A stretch of 14,218 nucleotides of DNA from positions 1 through 14,218 of the forward strand of contig JAPLIW010000427.1 of assembly GCA_026388915.1 (NCBI GenBank), given 5' to 3'. The DNA comes from Deltaproteobacteria bacterium. GTDB taxonomy: Bacteria > Desulfobacterota > SM23-61. This document shows positions 1-5,838 of this stretch, piece after piece. A program made the position numbers and the translations under genes. The notes under the pieces were generated by a model, which did no database searches, had not been told where the DNA came from, and was given only the letters and a program-made list of their open reading frames with translations. Position 1 is the stretch's first letter. The number at the start of each line of letters is the position of its first letter.

Positions 1-169
1 AAAAGTCGAAATTCCATAAAATTCGTCATTCCGGCGAAAGCCGGAATCCAGGGTTCCCGGTGAAAACCGGGATCCAGTCTATGAGATGGTTCCCGACTTT
101 CGTCGGGACGACGTCTGGACCCCGGCTTTCGCCGGGGTGACGCTTTAAGAGACTTTTTACGAGACCATC
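1..169. repeat. Palindromic element copy 1, partial at window start, four-hairpin variant
   Basis: The right end carries the same terminal sequence (CTCGTAAAAAGTC read outward on the minus strand) as the complete copies at 5115-5247 and 10225-10357, but this copy lies in the opposite orientation. It contains four hairpins, each with a perfect 7-8 bp stem and a 4-nt loop: 28-47 and 55-72 have loop GAAA on the plus strand, and 91-108 and 119-138 have loop TTTC (GAAA on minus). Its middle differs from the 133-bp copies, which have only two hairpins. The left terminus lies outside the window. Confidence 0.85.
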
Positions 170-251
170 AATTCTTTGGGAAAGCATCATACGGGATTGC
201 CCGTTGGTGCTGTGGGATTACAGTTGAATTCAGAGTCACCCACCTGGGACG

Positions 252-1445
252 CTATTTGGAAAGATTCAGGCGGGAGGTGAGGCGGCAGAAAAAGGGGAGC
301 AAAATCAGGGAGGCGATTCCCAGAAGGGCAAAGCCGGAGGAGAAGGAGAAAGCTTCAGCCCAATACCCCAGGGCTGAGGGGATGATCCCTCCGCCGAATA
401 AGAAGCCCATGAAGATAACCAGGGAAACCGCTACCCCCCTGAGCCGTTCCGGGAAAATCAGGGAAACGATGGTGAAGCCGGTTGGAAAGAGGCAGGTGAC
501 GAAAGCGGCCTGGAAAAAAACCAGGACGGACACGGGGGTGGCGCCGGGGACGACTCCCAGCAACAGGGTGAAAAGGCCCGTGGTGATCAGGAAAGCGGTG
601 AGGGCCCGGATCGGCCCGATGCGGTCAATCAGGACTCCGGAAATGAATAGAAGGATGATGCCGAAGCTGCGGGACAGGCCGATCAAGGTGTTGGCCCAGG
701 GTCGGTCCATCCCCATCTCGCTCACCAGAAAAAGGGGCATCACCGCATAGACCCCCATGCTGGACCCGATGGCGATCATGAAGTAGAGGGCCATAATCCA
801 GCAGGAGGGATTGGCCAGCACCTCCCGGAAAAGCTGAAACCGGGGCGGCTCTCCCCGTTTGCGGCTGCCCTTCCCGAAGAGGAGGAAGAAAAAGGGCATC
901 CCCATGGCACAACCGCCCAATACACTCAGGGAGTCTCTCCAGGAAAAAAACTTCAGAAGAAATTCGGCGAGGAGGGGGGCGGTTATGAAGGCCATATTGG
1001 GGGCCAGCTCATGGATGGCCATGGCTTTTCCCCAGTGCTGTTTGCTGACCCGCTCGGTAAGGGTGGCGATGGCGGAGGGAAGGTAGAGCCCGGCGAAGAA
1101 TCCGATGAAAACGAGCCCCGTATGAATGGCCCCGATCGAGGCGGACCGGGAAATGGAAATGAGGGAGAGCCCTCCCATCAGGCCCGCCAAGGTAATGGTG
1201 AGCCGGTGGGTCAGAAAATGAGAAACCACCCCGGACCCCAGGAGACCCACGCCATAGCCGAAGGCCACAAAGAAGAAGAGGGACCCCGCCTGCCCGTGGC
1301 CAAGGCCCAGCTCCGACTCCACGATGGGGAGAAGAGGAGCCATGATGACCCGGGAGACAAAATTCAGGTAAAAGAGGAAGGTCAGCAGAAAAATGGGCAA
1401 AAGGGGAAGAGAAGAACTGGAAGAGGGACTTCGGCTGCAGGCCAT
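252..1445 (-). CDS. MFS (major facilitator superfamily) transporter
   Basis: Predicted 397-aa integral membrane protein, of usual MFS length, with about twelve hydrophobic segments in two six-helix halves. A charged cytoplasmic linker (about residues 190-215, GKGSRKRGEPPR) joins the halves. The loop before residue 90 holds only a degenerate MFS motif A (GSGVVSHFLTHR), while the second half has a better copy (SGVLIDRIGPIR). MFS proteins move small solutes by proton- or solute-coupled transport or as facilitators; the substrate cannot be assigned. The ATG at 1445 is the only usable start: the frame closes at a TGA about 11 codons upstream with no other ATG, GTG or TTG, and the ribosome binding site is weak. 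The next minus-strand gene upstream ends 250 bp away, so it is probably transcribed separately. Confidence 0.9.
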   Translation of the reverse strand: MACSRSPSSSSSLPLLPIFLLTFLFYLNFVSRVIMAPLLPIVESELGLGHGQAGSLFFFVAFGYGVGLLGSGVVSHFLTHRLTITLAGLMGGLSLISISRSASIGAIHTGLVFIGFFAGLYLPSAIATLTERVSKQHWGKAMAIHELAPNMAFITAPLLAEFLLKFFSWRDSLSVLGGCAMGMPFFFLLFGKGSRKRGEPPRFQLFREVLANPSCWIMALYFMIAIGSSMGVYAVMPLFLVSEMGMDRPWANTLIGLSRSFGIILLFISGVLIDRIGPIRALTAFLITTGLFTLLLGVVPGATPVSVLVFFQAAFVTCLFPTGFTIVSLIFPERLRGVAVSLVIFMGFLFGGGIIPSALGYWAEAFSFSSGFALLGIASLILLPFFCRLTSRLNLSK

Positions 1446-1647
1446 TTCAAGGGATTCCGGTTCGCCGATGAATGATCATGGAGGACTTAAAAAAGAGGAC
1501 TGCTTTCTTAAGCCTTTCCCCAACCCCCCCCGCGGCTCATTCAAGGGGTGGATGGGGAGTCGATCCATTTGTAACACTTTTCCCCCCGCCATGTCAAAAA
1601 AGAATCAGGGGATGGGAACATGGTTTGGAGGGAGAAGGCCGTGCCCG

Positions 1648-1666
1648 CCAACGGCAGGGCCGTTGG
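1648..1666. other. Perfect 8-bp hairpin downstream of the rubrerythrin-like gene
   Basis: CCAACGGC and GCCGTTGG pair perfectly around a 3-nt AGG loop, about 30 nt past the stop codon of the minus-strand gene ending at 1696. Neither strand has a T-run after it, so it is not a canonical intrinsic terminator. It may be a 3'-end-protecting stem or chance. Confidence 0.4.
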
Positions 1667-1695
1667 GAAGGGTATGGATGATGGACCCGCTGGAA

Positions 1696-2271
1696 TCAGT
1701 TGAGCCTGAGGAGGACGGCTTTGTGGTTGAGCTTCCGCTGAACCCCCGGATGTCCCTTGGGGGTAACGAGTTTGTGAGGCTTGGCAATGTGGTTGCGCAT
1801 GGCCGTAATCTTGGAGCCGAGCGTGCTGCGGTGGGCCGCGGTCTCCGAGAGGATGGTCTGCAAAGGGGTTTCATATTCCCCTTCGGCAATGGAGAAGAGG
1901 TTCTTGTAGTTCATCTCCCCGATGGAATATTCGATGTTCCAGGCGATGGAAAGGAGGCTTTTGAAATCCGCGGGAATCTCCAGCTTCTGCAGCTTGCGGA
2001 GGTGCCTCTCGACGAAATTCTTGAGGTTCTTGACCGCGGAGCCATTGAAGGAACCGCTGGGAACGCAGAAGAATTTCCGGTTCTCCATCATCTGGGCCAT
2101 TTCCTGGATCAGCTGGGCATGTTTCTGCTCGTCCTGCTCCAGGGCCAACCAGAAGTCTTTTTCCGTTTCCCGGAGCTCCGAACAGTAGCGGTACAGGTTG
2201 GCAATGGACGACTCGAGGTCAGAAATGGCCTTCAGGATTTCCAGAGTTTTCGCAGGGTCCAACGACTCCAT
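1696..2271 (-). CDS. Ferritin-like / rubrerythrin-type protein
   Basis: A 191-aa, highly helical protein. The first helix pair contains E20 (SDLESSIANLYRYC) and then E48-x-x-H51 (EQDEQKHAQ), which is the ExxH half-site of ferritin-like di-iron proteins. A second helix pair has E114 (NIEYSIGE) and E143-x3-H147 (SETAAH), with spacing one residue longer than the canonical ExxH. No rubredoxin domain with CxxC pairs is present. By family it could be a di-iron peroxidase or iron-handling protein in oxidative-stress defence of an anaerobe, but the altered second motif leaves metal binding unproven. The ATG at 2271 follows an AAGGGG ribosome binding site by 3-4 nt. The gene stands alone, divergent from the flavoprotein gene at 2665. 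Confidence 0.75.
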   Translation of the reverse strand: MESLDPAKTLEILKAISDLESSIANLYRYCSELRETEKDFWLALEQDEQKHAQLIQEMAQMMENRKFFCVPSGSFNGSAVKNLKNFVERHLRKLQKLEIPADFKSLLSIAWNIEYSIGEMNYKNLFSIAEGEYETPLQTILSETAAHRSTLGSKITAMRNHIAKPHKLVTPKGHPGVQRKLNHKAVLLRLN

Positions 2272-2664
2272 ATTCCCCTTCCTTATCCAGGGCTAGCAAC
2301 CGAAAAAATTTCGCTTCCCATACAGCATGCGTTTAGATCATTTCGGGCGGGCGACGAGCTTAAACGGTTTTGATTACCTAACTTATCGGTCCTTTCCCCC
2401 CAAAGTTTAGGCGGTTCATCCTGGAGGAGGTTATTTTTTTTCCTCTCTTCCCCCTAAGCGGGGAAAAATTTCGGAAAAAGATGGATCGGGAAATTTGAGG
2501 GTAAAAATCTTTAATGCGGTCCTACCCATTCCTCCCTCTTCTCTTTGTCCTTTCCCTTTGGTAATATCCATTCTGGCATTCCGGCAGCGGCAATGACCGG
2601 GTTTCGAAAATCACCCCCGGGAAAATGGGGGGAGACCCATTCAGGTTATGAAAAGGAGGAACCA
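2272..2664. other. Divergent intergenic region, no gene seen
   Basis: These 393 bases separate the divergent rubrerythrin-like and flavoprotein genes and must hold both promoters. I could not identify a convincing -35/-10 pair on either strand. Visible features are a short hairpin TTCCCC/GGGGAA at 2448-2465 with a 6-nt loop, a T8 run near 2433-2441, and a C5...G5 pair near 2625-2640 just before the flavoprotein ribosome binding site. No open frame here looks coding. Confidence 0.5.
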
Positions 2665-3231
2665 ATGAAAATTCTGGGAATTCTGGGAAGTCCGAGGATC
2701 GGGGGAAACAGCGACCTTCTGCTGGATCAGGCTTTAGCCGGGGCTAAAGAAGCCGGGGCCGAGGTGGAAAAGATCAACCTCTGCCAGAAGAAAATCTCCG
2801 GCTGTTTAGACTGCACCAAGTGCAACGAAGCCGGGGTCTGCGCCATCAAGGATGACATGCAGGCCCTCTACCCGAAAATTCTCGAAGCGGATGCCATCAT
2901 CCACAGCGTTCCCGTTTACTTTTGGGCGATGACTGCCCAGATGAAGGCTTACCTGGATCGCTGGTGTGCCTTCTTCGACGCCGAATGGAAATGGCACAAA
3001 CACTATTATCCGAAGATGAAGGGGAAAAAGATCGGGCTGATCACGGTTTGCGGGGATACGAACGTGCATACCGCCGACCCCATCGTTCACAGCTTCAAGA
3101 ACACCGCCGACTTCACCAAGCTCAAGTACATCGGCGCCGTCATGGCTTCTGCCGGGGGCAAAGGGGAGATTGCCAAGGACGCGAAGGCGAAGAAGGAAGC
3201 GTACGAGCTGGGGAAGAAAGCGGCACAATGA
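2665..3231 (+). CDS. NADPH-dependent FMN reductase / iron-sulfur flavoprotein-like protein
   Basis: A 188-aa flavodoxin-fold protein. Residues 1-20 (MKILGILGSPRIGGNSDLLL) contain the GSPR..GNS phosphate-binding loop for FMN. Residues 83-99 (PVYFWAMTAQMKAYLDR) match the conserved active-site stretch of the FMN_red family. A compact cysteine cluster C47-x2-C50-x2-C53-x5-C59 resembles the [4Fe-4S] motif of iron-sulfur flavoproteins (ISF, first described in Methanosarcina), so it may pass electrons between an Fe-S centre and FMN. The start at 2665 is chosen because AAGGAGGA lies 4 nt upstream and the family's N terminus begins there; the frame is open further upstream to 2545 but that part does not look coding. 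The gene is monocistronic, convergent with the MBL gene at 3362. Confidence 0.88.
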   Translation: MKILGILGSPRIGGNSDLLLDQALAGAKEAGAEVEKINLCQKKISGCLDCTKCNEAGVCAIKDDMQALYPKILEADAIIHSVPVYFWAMTAQMKAYLDRWCAFFDAEWKWHKHYYPKMKGKKIGLITVCGDTNVHTADPIVHSFKNTADFTKLKYIGAVMASAGGKGEIAKDAKAKKEAYELGKKAAQ

Positions 3232-3233
3232 CA

Positions 3234-3265
3234 GGGTGCAGGGGGCAGGGTGCATGGGGCAAGGG
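3234..3265 (+). repeat. G-rich CAGGGTGCA tandem repeat, possible G-quadruplex
   Basis: Starting 3 nt after the flavoprotein stop codon are five G-runs (3234-3236, 3241-3245, 3248-3250, 3256-3259, 3263-3265) separated by 2-5 nt. This satisfies the usual G3+N1-7 quadruplex pattern. The unit CAGGGTGCA occurs twice. Folding is a prediction. Confidence 0.55.
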
Positions 3266-3284
3266 AATATCCTTCATCGGAGCC

Positions 3285-3324
3285 GTAGGGGCATCCCGCG
3301 GTTCGCGGGAGATCGTGCCCCTAC
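3285..3324. repeat. Two-part palindromic hairpin between convergent genes
   Basis: The outer arms GTAGGGGCA (3285-3293) and TGCCCCTAC (3316-3324) pair over 9 bp. The inner arms TCCCGCG (3294-3300) and CGCGGGA (3304-3310) pair over 7 bp around a GTT loop, leaving one 5-nt bulge (GATCG). It lies in the space between two convergent genes and could stop or protect transcripts from both sides, although no U-run follows. Its form fits a dispersed intergenic palindrome. Confidence 0.7.
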
Positions 3325-3361
3325 AGACTCATTCCTCGCGCCTCGGTCCTCGATCCTGTTT

Positions 3362-4135
3362 TTAGGCTAACCGGGTGATATCCTCAGCCACCTTGGGGTA
3401 ATCCGCCATGAGCGCCAGGTCGTGACCCGGGAAGAGCAGGTCGGGGGAAGAGACCTTGGCCTTGACCTTATCGTAGCTTTTCATCCAGACGATCAGGTCG
3501 GTGATGATGGCGCTGGGAATATCGGTCTTGTAGCTGGAGAAGGTATGAGCCAGGTCTGAGCCGACAATGGCTGTCCCCTGCGCCGTATTTACGGCCACGG
3601 CCTGCAGGCCGATGGTATGACCGGGGACGAGAAGCAGCTCAATCCCCGGAAATATTTTTTTGTCTCCCCGGATCAGGCGGAGTCTCTTCTTCCCCTTCTG
3701 CCTGGCCAGGTAGCGATTGGCAACGGAGTCGGTAACGAAGAGGAAAGGGGCCCGCCGGGCGACGGGATTCTTCACCCAGAAATTGAACTCTTTTTCCTGG
3801 ATATAAATGTCGGCATTGGGAAACAACTGAATCCCGCTGATATGGTCGAAATGGACGTGGGTCACGATCAGGTGTTTCACCCGGGCCGCATCGATGTCCA
3901 TCCTCCTCAGGGCTTCGGCGGGACTCACGTAACTGTCCAGGTTCCGCTGTTTGGCCAGTTGAGGATCGACGCCGCAGTCCACCACTATCGTTTCCCCCCC
4001 TCCCCGGATGACAAAGATGTAGTAATTGATCTGGGCCGTCTTGTCCATGTCCTGAAACCAGTTGACAATACAGGCCGGGCGGTTGTAAGGGCCGCCGTAC
4101 TTCACCGCGTAGATTTCGTAAGTCGGGGTAGCCAT
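3362..4135 (-). CDS. MBL-fold metallo-hydrolase (lactonase-like)
   Basis: A 257-aa metallo-beta-lactamase-fold enzyme. The zinc-binding signature HVHFDH is at residues 93-98, followed by H173 (PGHTIG), D194 (GSDLAH) and H238 (FPGHD), the full ligand set for a two-metal site. Layout and length resemble the N-acyl-homoserine-lactone lactonase / glyoxalase II-like branch, but the substrate cannot be fixed from sequence. There is no signal peptide, so it is probably cytoplasmic. The ATG at 4135 has an AAGGGAG ribosome binding site about 9 nt upstream. It follows the SDR gene on the same strand, separated by a 161-nt gap filled by a hexamer-repeat palindrome, so co-transcription with the SDR is possible but not evident. 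Confidence 0.88.
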   Translation of the reverse strand: MATPTYEIYAVKYGGPYNRPACIVNWFQDMDKTAQINYYIFVIRGGGETIVVDCGVDPQLAKQRNLDSYVSPAEALRRMDIDAARVKHLIVTHVHFDHISGIQLFPNADIYIQEKEFNFWVKNPVARRAPFLFVTDSVANRYLARQKGKKRLRLIRGDKKIFPGIELLLVPGHTIGLQAVAVNTAQGTAIVGSDLAHTFSSYKTDIPSAIITDLIVWMKSYDKVKAKVSSPDLLFPGHDLALMADYPKVAEDITRLA

Positions 4136-4160
4136 CGGCTTGATCTCCCTTCAAAAAATA

Positions 4161-4298
4161 GGTTGAAGTTGAGGTTAAGGTTAAGGCTTAAATCAAGGTT
4201 GAGGTCAAGGCTAAGGTCGAGGGGAAGAAAGAATTTTCTTCCGACCGCCTGGTCTCGATCGATCCTCAGCCTCAACCTTAGCCTTGACCTTAGCCTTT
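4161..4298. repeat. Hexamer-repeat imperfect palindrome
   Basis: The left arm (4161-4222) is a run of degenerate hexamers of the type TTGAGG / TTAAGG / TCAAGG / CTAAGG. The right arm (4264-4298) is the reverse complement type (CCTCAA, CCTTAG, CCTTGA). A 16-bp stretch is perfectly inverted between 4202-4217 and 4275-4290. The centre contains a separate hairpin, GGAAGAAA / TTTCTTCC with a GAAT loop (4223-4242). The right arm reaches the stop codon of the SDR gene at 4297. Confidence 0.8.
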
Positions 4299-5070
4299 AG
4301 ATCGTTTGTCCCCCATCCACCCGGATGATCTCTCCGGTCACGAATGAGCCGGCGTCAGAGGCCAGGAAGAGGGCGATGCCCACCACCTCCTCCGGCTCGC
4401 CGAAACGCTTGAGCTCGATCTCCCGGATGCGCTGGGCCTTGCGTTCCGGATCGGTCCAGTTCACCCGGCTGAAGTCAGTCTTGATCGAGCCGGGAGCGAT
4501 GGCATTCACCAGAATGTGATGCGGGGCGAGTTCCCGGGCCATCACCTGGGTCATCATGTTCATGGCCGCCTTGCTGATGCAGTAGGCGCCGGTCCCGTCG
4601 GCCCGGGCACGAAGCCCGCTGATGGAACTCATATTGATGATCCGGCCCCCTCCCTGCTTGATCATCTCCCGGGCGACTGCCCTGCTCATCAAAAAGGCCC
4701 CCTTGAGGTTGACCTCCAGAACCTTATCGAAGGAGTCCTCTTCCAGGTCGACCATGGCGCTCAGGACCGGATTCGCCCCGGCGTTGTTGACCAGGATGTC
4801 AATCCGGCCGAAGATGTGAAGGGTCTTGCGAACCAGGGTCTCAACGTCTTCTTTTTTCCCCACGTGGGCGGGAACGGCCAGCGCCCTTTTCCCCAGGGTT
4901 TGAATCTCTTCGGCCACCTTTTCCAGCTCCGGAGGGCGTTTGTTGCGGCTGGACACGACCACGTCCGCGCCCGCTTCGGCATAGGCCAGGGCGATGGCCC
5001 GCCCGATCCCGCGGCTTCCCCCCGTTATGATGGCTACCTTCCCCTTGAGGGAAAACAGGTTCTCAAACAT
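4297..5070 (-). CDS. SDR-family oxidoreductase (FabG-like short-chain dehydrogenase)
   Basis: A 257-aa classical short-chain dehydrogenase. The Rossmann motif TGGSRGIG is at residues 16-23, NNAG at 95-98, the structural Asn in VNLKGAF near 121, the catalytic Ser in MSSISG near 149, and Y163-x3-K167. The C terminus ends in the usual GEIIRVDGG block. It would be a soluble NAD(P)H-dependent alcohol/ketone oxidoreductase; R42 after the second strand (VSSRNK) is compatible with NADP preference, but this is not decisive. The ATG at 5070 has an AGGAGG 11 nt upstream, slightly long. The 133-bp palindromic element starts only 45 bp upstream of the start codon, so any promoter must lie within or beyond the element, or be squeezed into that 45 bp. 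Confidence 0.93.
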   Translation of the reverse strand: MFENLFSLKGKVAIITGGSRGIGRAIALAYAEAGADVVVSSRNKRPPELEKVAEEIQTLGKRALAVPAHVGKKEDVETLVRKTLHIFGRIDILVNNAGANPVLSAMVDLEEDSFDKVLEVNLKGAFLMSRAVAREMIKQGGGRIINMSSISGLRARADGTGAYCISKAAMNMMTQVMARELAPHHILVNAIAPGSIKTDFSRVNWTDPERKAQRIREIELKRFGEPEEVVGIALFLASDAGSFVTGEIIRVDGGQTI

Positions 5071-5108
5071 AACCGCTCAAACCTCCTGAATGAAGATCGA
5101 TGAGAACC

Positions 5109-5253
5109 ATTCTTGATGGTTTCGTAAGAAGTCTCTTGGGTCGTCACCCCGGCGAAAGCCGGGGTCCAGAACATCTTGAAATAACTGGATTCCGGCTTTC
5201 GCCGGAATGACGAACTCTATGGAATTCCGACTTTTTACGATTTCATCATTTTT
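5109..5253. mobile_element. 133-bp MITE-like palindromic element, copy 2 (5115-5247)
   Basis: The element has terminal inverted repeats related to GATGGTCTCGTAAAAAGTC. Two inward hairpins follow: ACCCCGGC-GAAA-GCCGGGGT (5146-5165) and ATTCCGGC-TTTC-GCCGGAAT (5189-5208). Length, orientation and middle spacer match the copy at 10225-10357. The flanks ATTCTT (5109-5114) and ATTTTT (5248-5253) look like a 6-bp target duplication with one mismatch. No transposase is encoded. Confidence 0.8.
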
Positions 5254-5261
5254 AGCATAAA

Positions 5262-5368
5262 TTGAAATTTAGGCAATCCTTTTTCTTGTCTTGCCCGCCG
5301 CCAGGGTTTTTGAGAAGCTATTTCCTCGCCGCCGTTTGAAATTGTTGGCTATCCTTTTCATTTGCTTG
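5262..5368 (+). repeat. Degenerate 32/33-bp direct repeat
   Basis: 5262-5293 and 5336-5368 share TTGAAATT, then GGC.ATCCTTTT and a final CTTG, with a few substitutions and one gap. The two copies lie 74 nt apart between the 133-bp element and the large palindrome upstream of hrcA. I see no coding sense in them. Confidence 0.5.
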
Positions 5369-5433
5369 TTCCATGTCCCTTTAGCCGATTATTCCGCGTT
5401 CCGAATCCTCCATTTCCCATTCAACGGTCCCCG

Positions 5434-5757
5434 CTTGCCCATCCCCAGTTTTTCTGGTCGTTGGGGTTCAGGCTGAGGGAATTCGGATCATCAGGCTCGG
5501 CGGGATCATAGCTTTCTAATCACCTTCCCGCCTGTCCTCCGCAAAGAGAGGCCTGCGAGGAAATGGCGCCAGAGGCAAGACTGAGCAAAAACATCTCCCC
5601 TTGCGCATCTCCCCGGGACAGGCCCGACCCAATGAAAGAATAACCGCCTTAGGATGATGATCCGAATTCCCTCTGCCTGAACCCCATGGACTAGCCCCTC
5701 TCTCTTCCGGGTTTTTTCCGGGCTGAGTGCTTTCCTAAAAAACTGGGGGTGGGCAAG
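5434..5757. repeat. Large interrupted palindrome upstream of hrcA
   Basis: There are two nested pairs of inverted arms. The outer pair is 5434-5453 with 5738-5757 (19 of 20 match); the inner pair is 5463-5493 with 5655-5685 (30 of 31 match). Further symmetric short arms lie inside: GCCTGTCC (5530-5537) with GGACAGGC (5616-5623), and CGCAA (5540-5544) with TTGCG (5601-5605), all centred near 5574. The right spacer between outer and inner arms is about 42 nt longer than the left. No credible gene lies inside. It ends 14 bp before the hrcA -35 box. Confidence 0.75.
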
Positions 5758-5770
5758 ACGGCCCCCATCC

Positions 5771-5799
5771 TTGACAAGAAGGGTATTTGTTGTTATTTT
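5771..5799 (+). promoter_or_regulatory. Sigma70-type promoter of the hrcA operon
   Basis: A perfect -35 TTGACA (5771-5776), a 17-bp spacer and a -10-like TATTTT (5794-5799). The predicted transcription start is about 5805-5808, inside the CIRCE-like operator and about 30 nt before the hrcA ATG. Confidence 0.75.
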
Positions 5800-5802
5800 T
5801 AA

Positions 5803-5829
5803 AACACACTCAATCATGAAGAGTGTTCA
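5803..5829. promoter_or_regulatory. CIRCE-like HrcA operator
   Basis: AACACACTC, a 9-nt spacer and GAGTGTTCA match the CIRCE layout (TTAGCACTC-N9-GAGTGCTAA) in spacing and in the core: CACTC and GAGTG are intact, and ACACTC/GAGTGT form a 6-bp perfect inverted pair. The outer bases deviate. It overlaps the predicted transcription start and sits 9 nt before the hrcA start codon, which fits autorepression. Confidence 0.72.
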
Positions 5830-5838
5830 GAGGTTAGC

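Noticed and set aside
1393..2373. Plus-strand open frame of 326 codons
   Set aside because: It is antisense to the rubrerythrin-like gene, which has a ribosome binding site and metal-binding motifs; the plus-strand frame shows no domain.
2545..2664. N-terminal extension of the flavoprotein gene
   Set aside because: The 40 extra residues lack the fold's first strand, while the ATG at 2665 has a strong AAGGAGGA and begins exactly at the family N terminus.
4161..4298. CRISPR-like array
   Set aside because: The units are 6 bp and contiguous, with no spacers of regular length, and no cas genes are near.
5724..5735. GAGTGCTTTCC as a second CIRCE half-site
   Set aside because: There is no partner CACTC at the required 9-nt spacing; it is a lone half-site.
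5434..5757. Riboswitch or attenuator for the hrcA operon
   Set aside because: The structure lies upstream of the predicted promoter at 5771-5799 and would not be in the main transcript unless a further promoter exists; no known riboswitch core was recognised.
5506..5817. Minus-strand open frame of 103 codons upstream of hrcA
   Set aside because: It overlaps the arms of the large palindrome and the hrcA promoter, with no domain and no convincing ribosome binding site.
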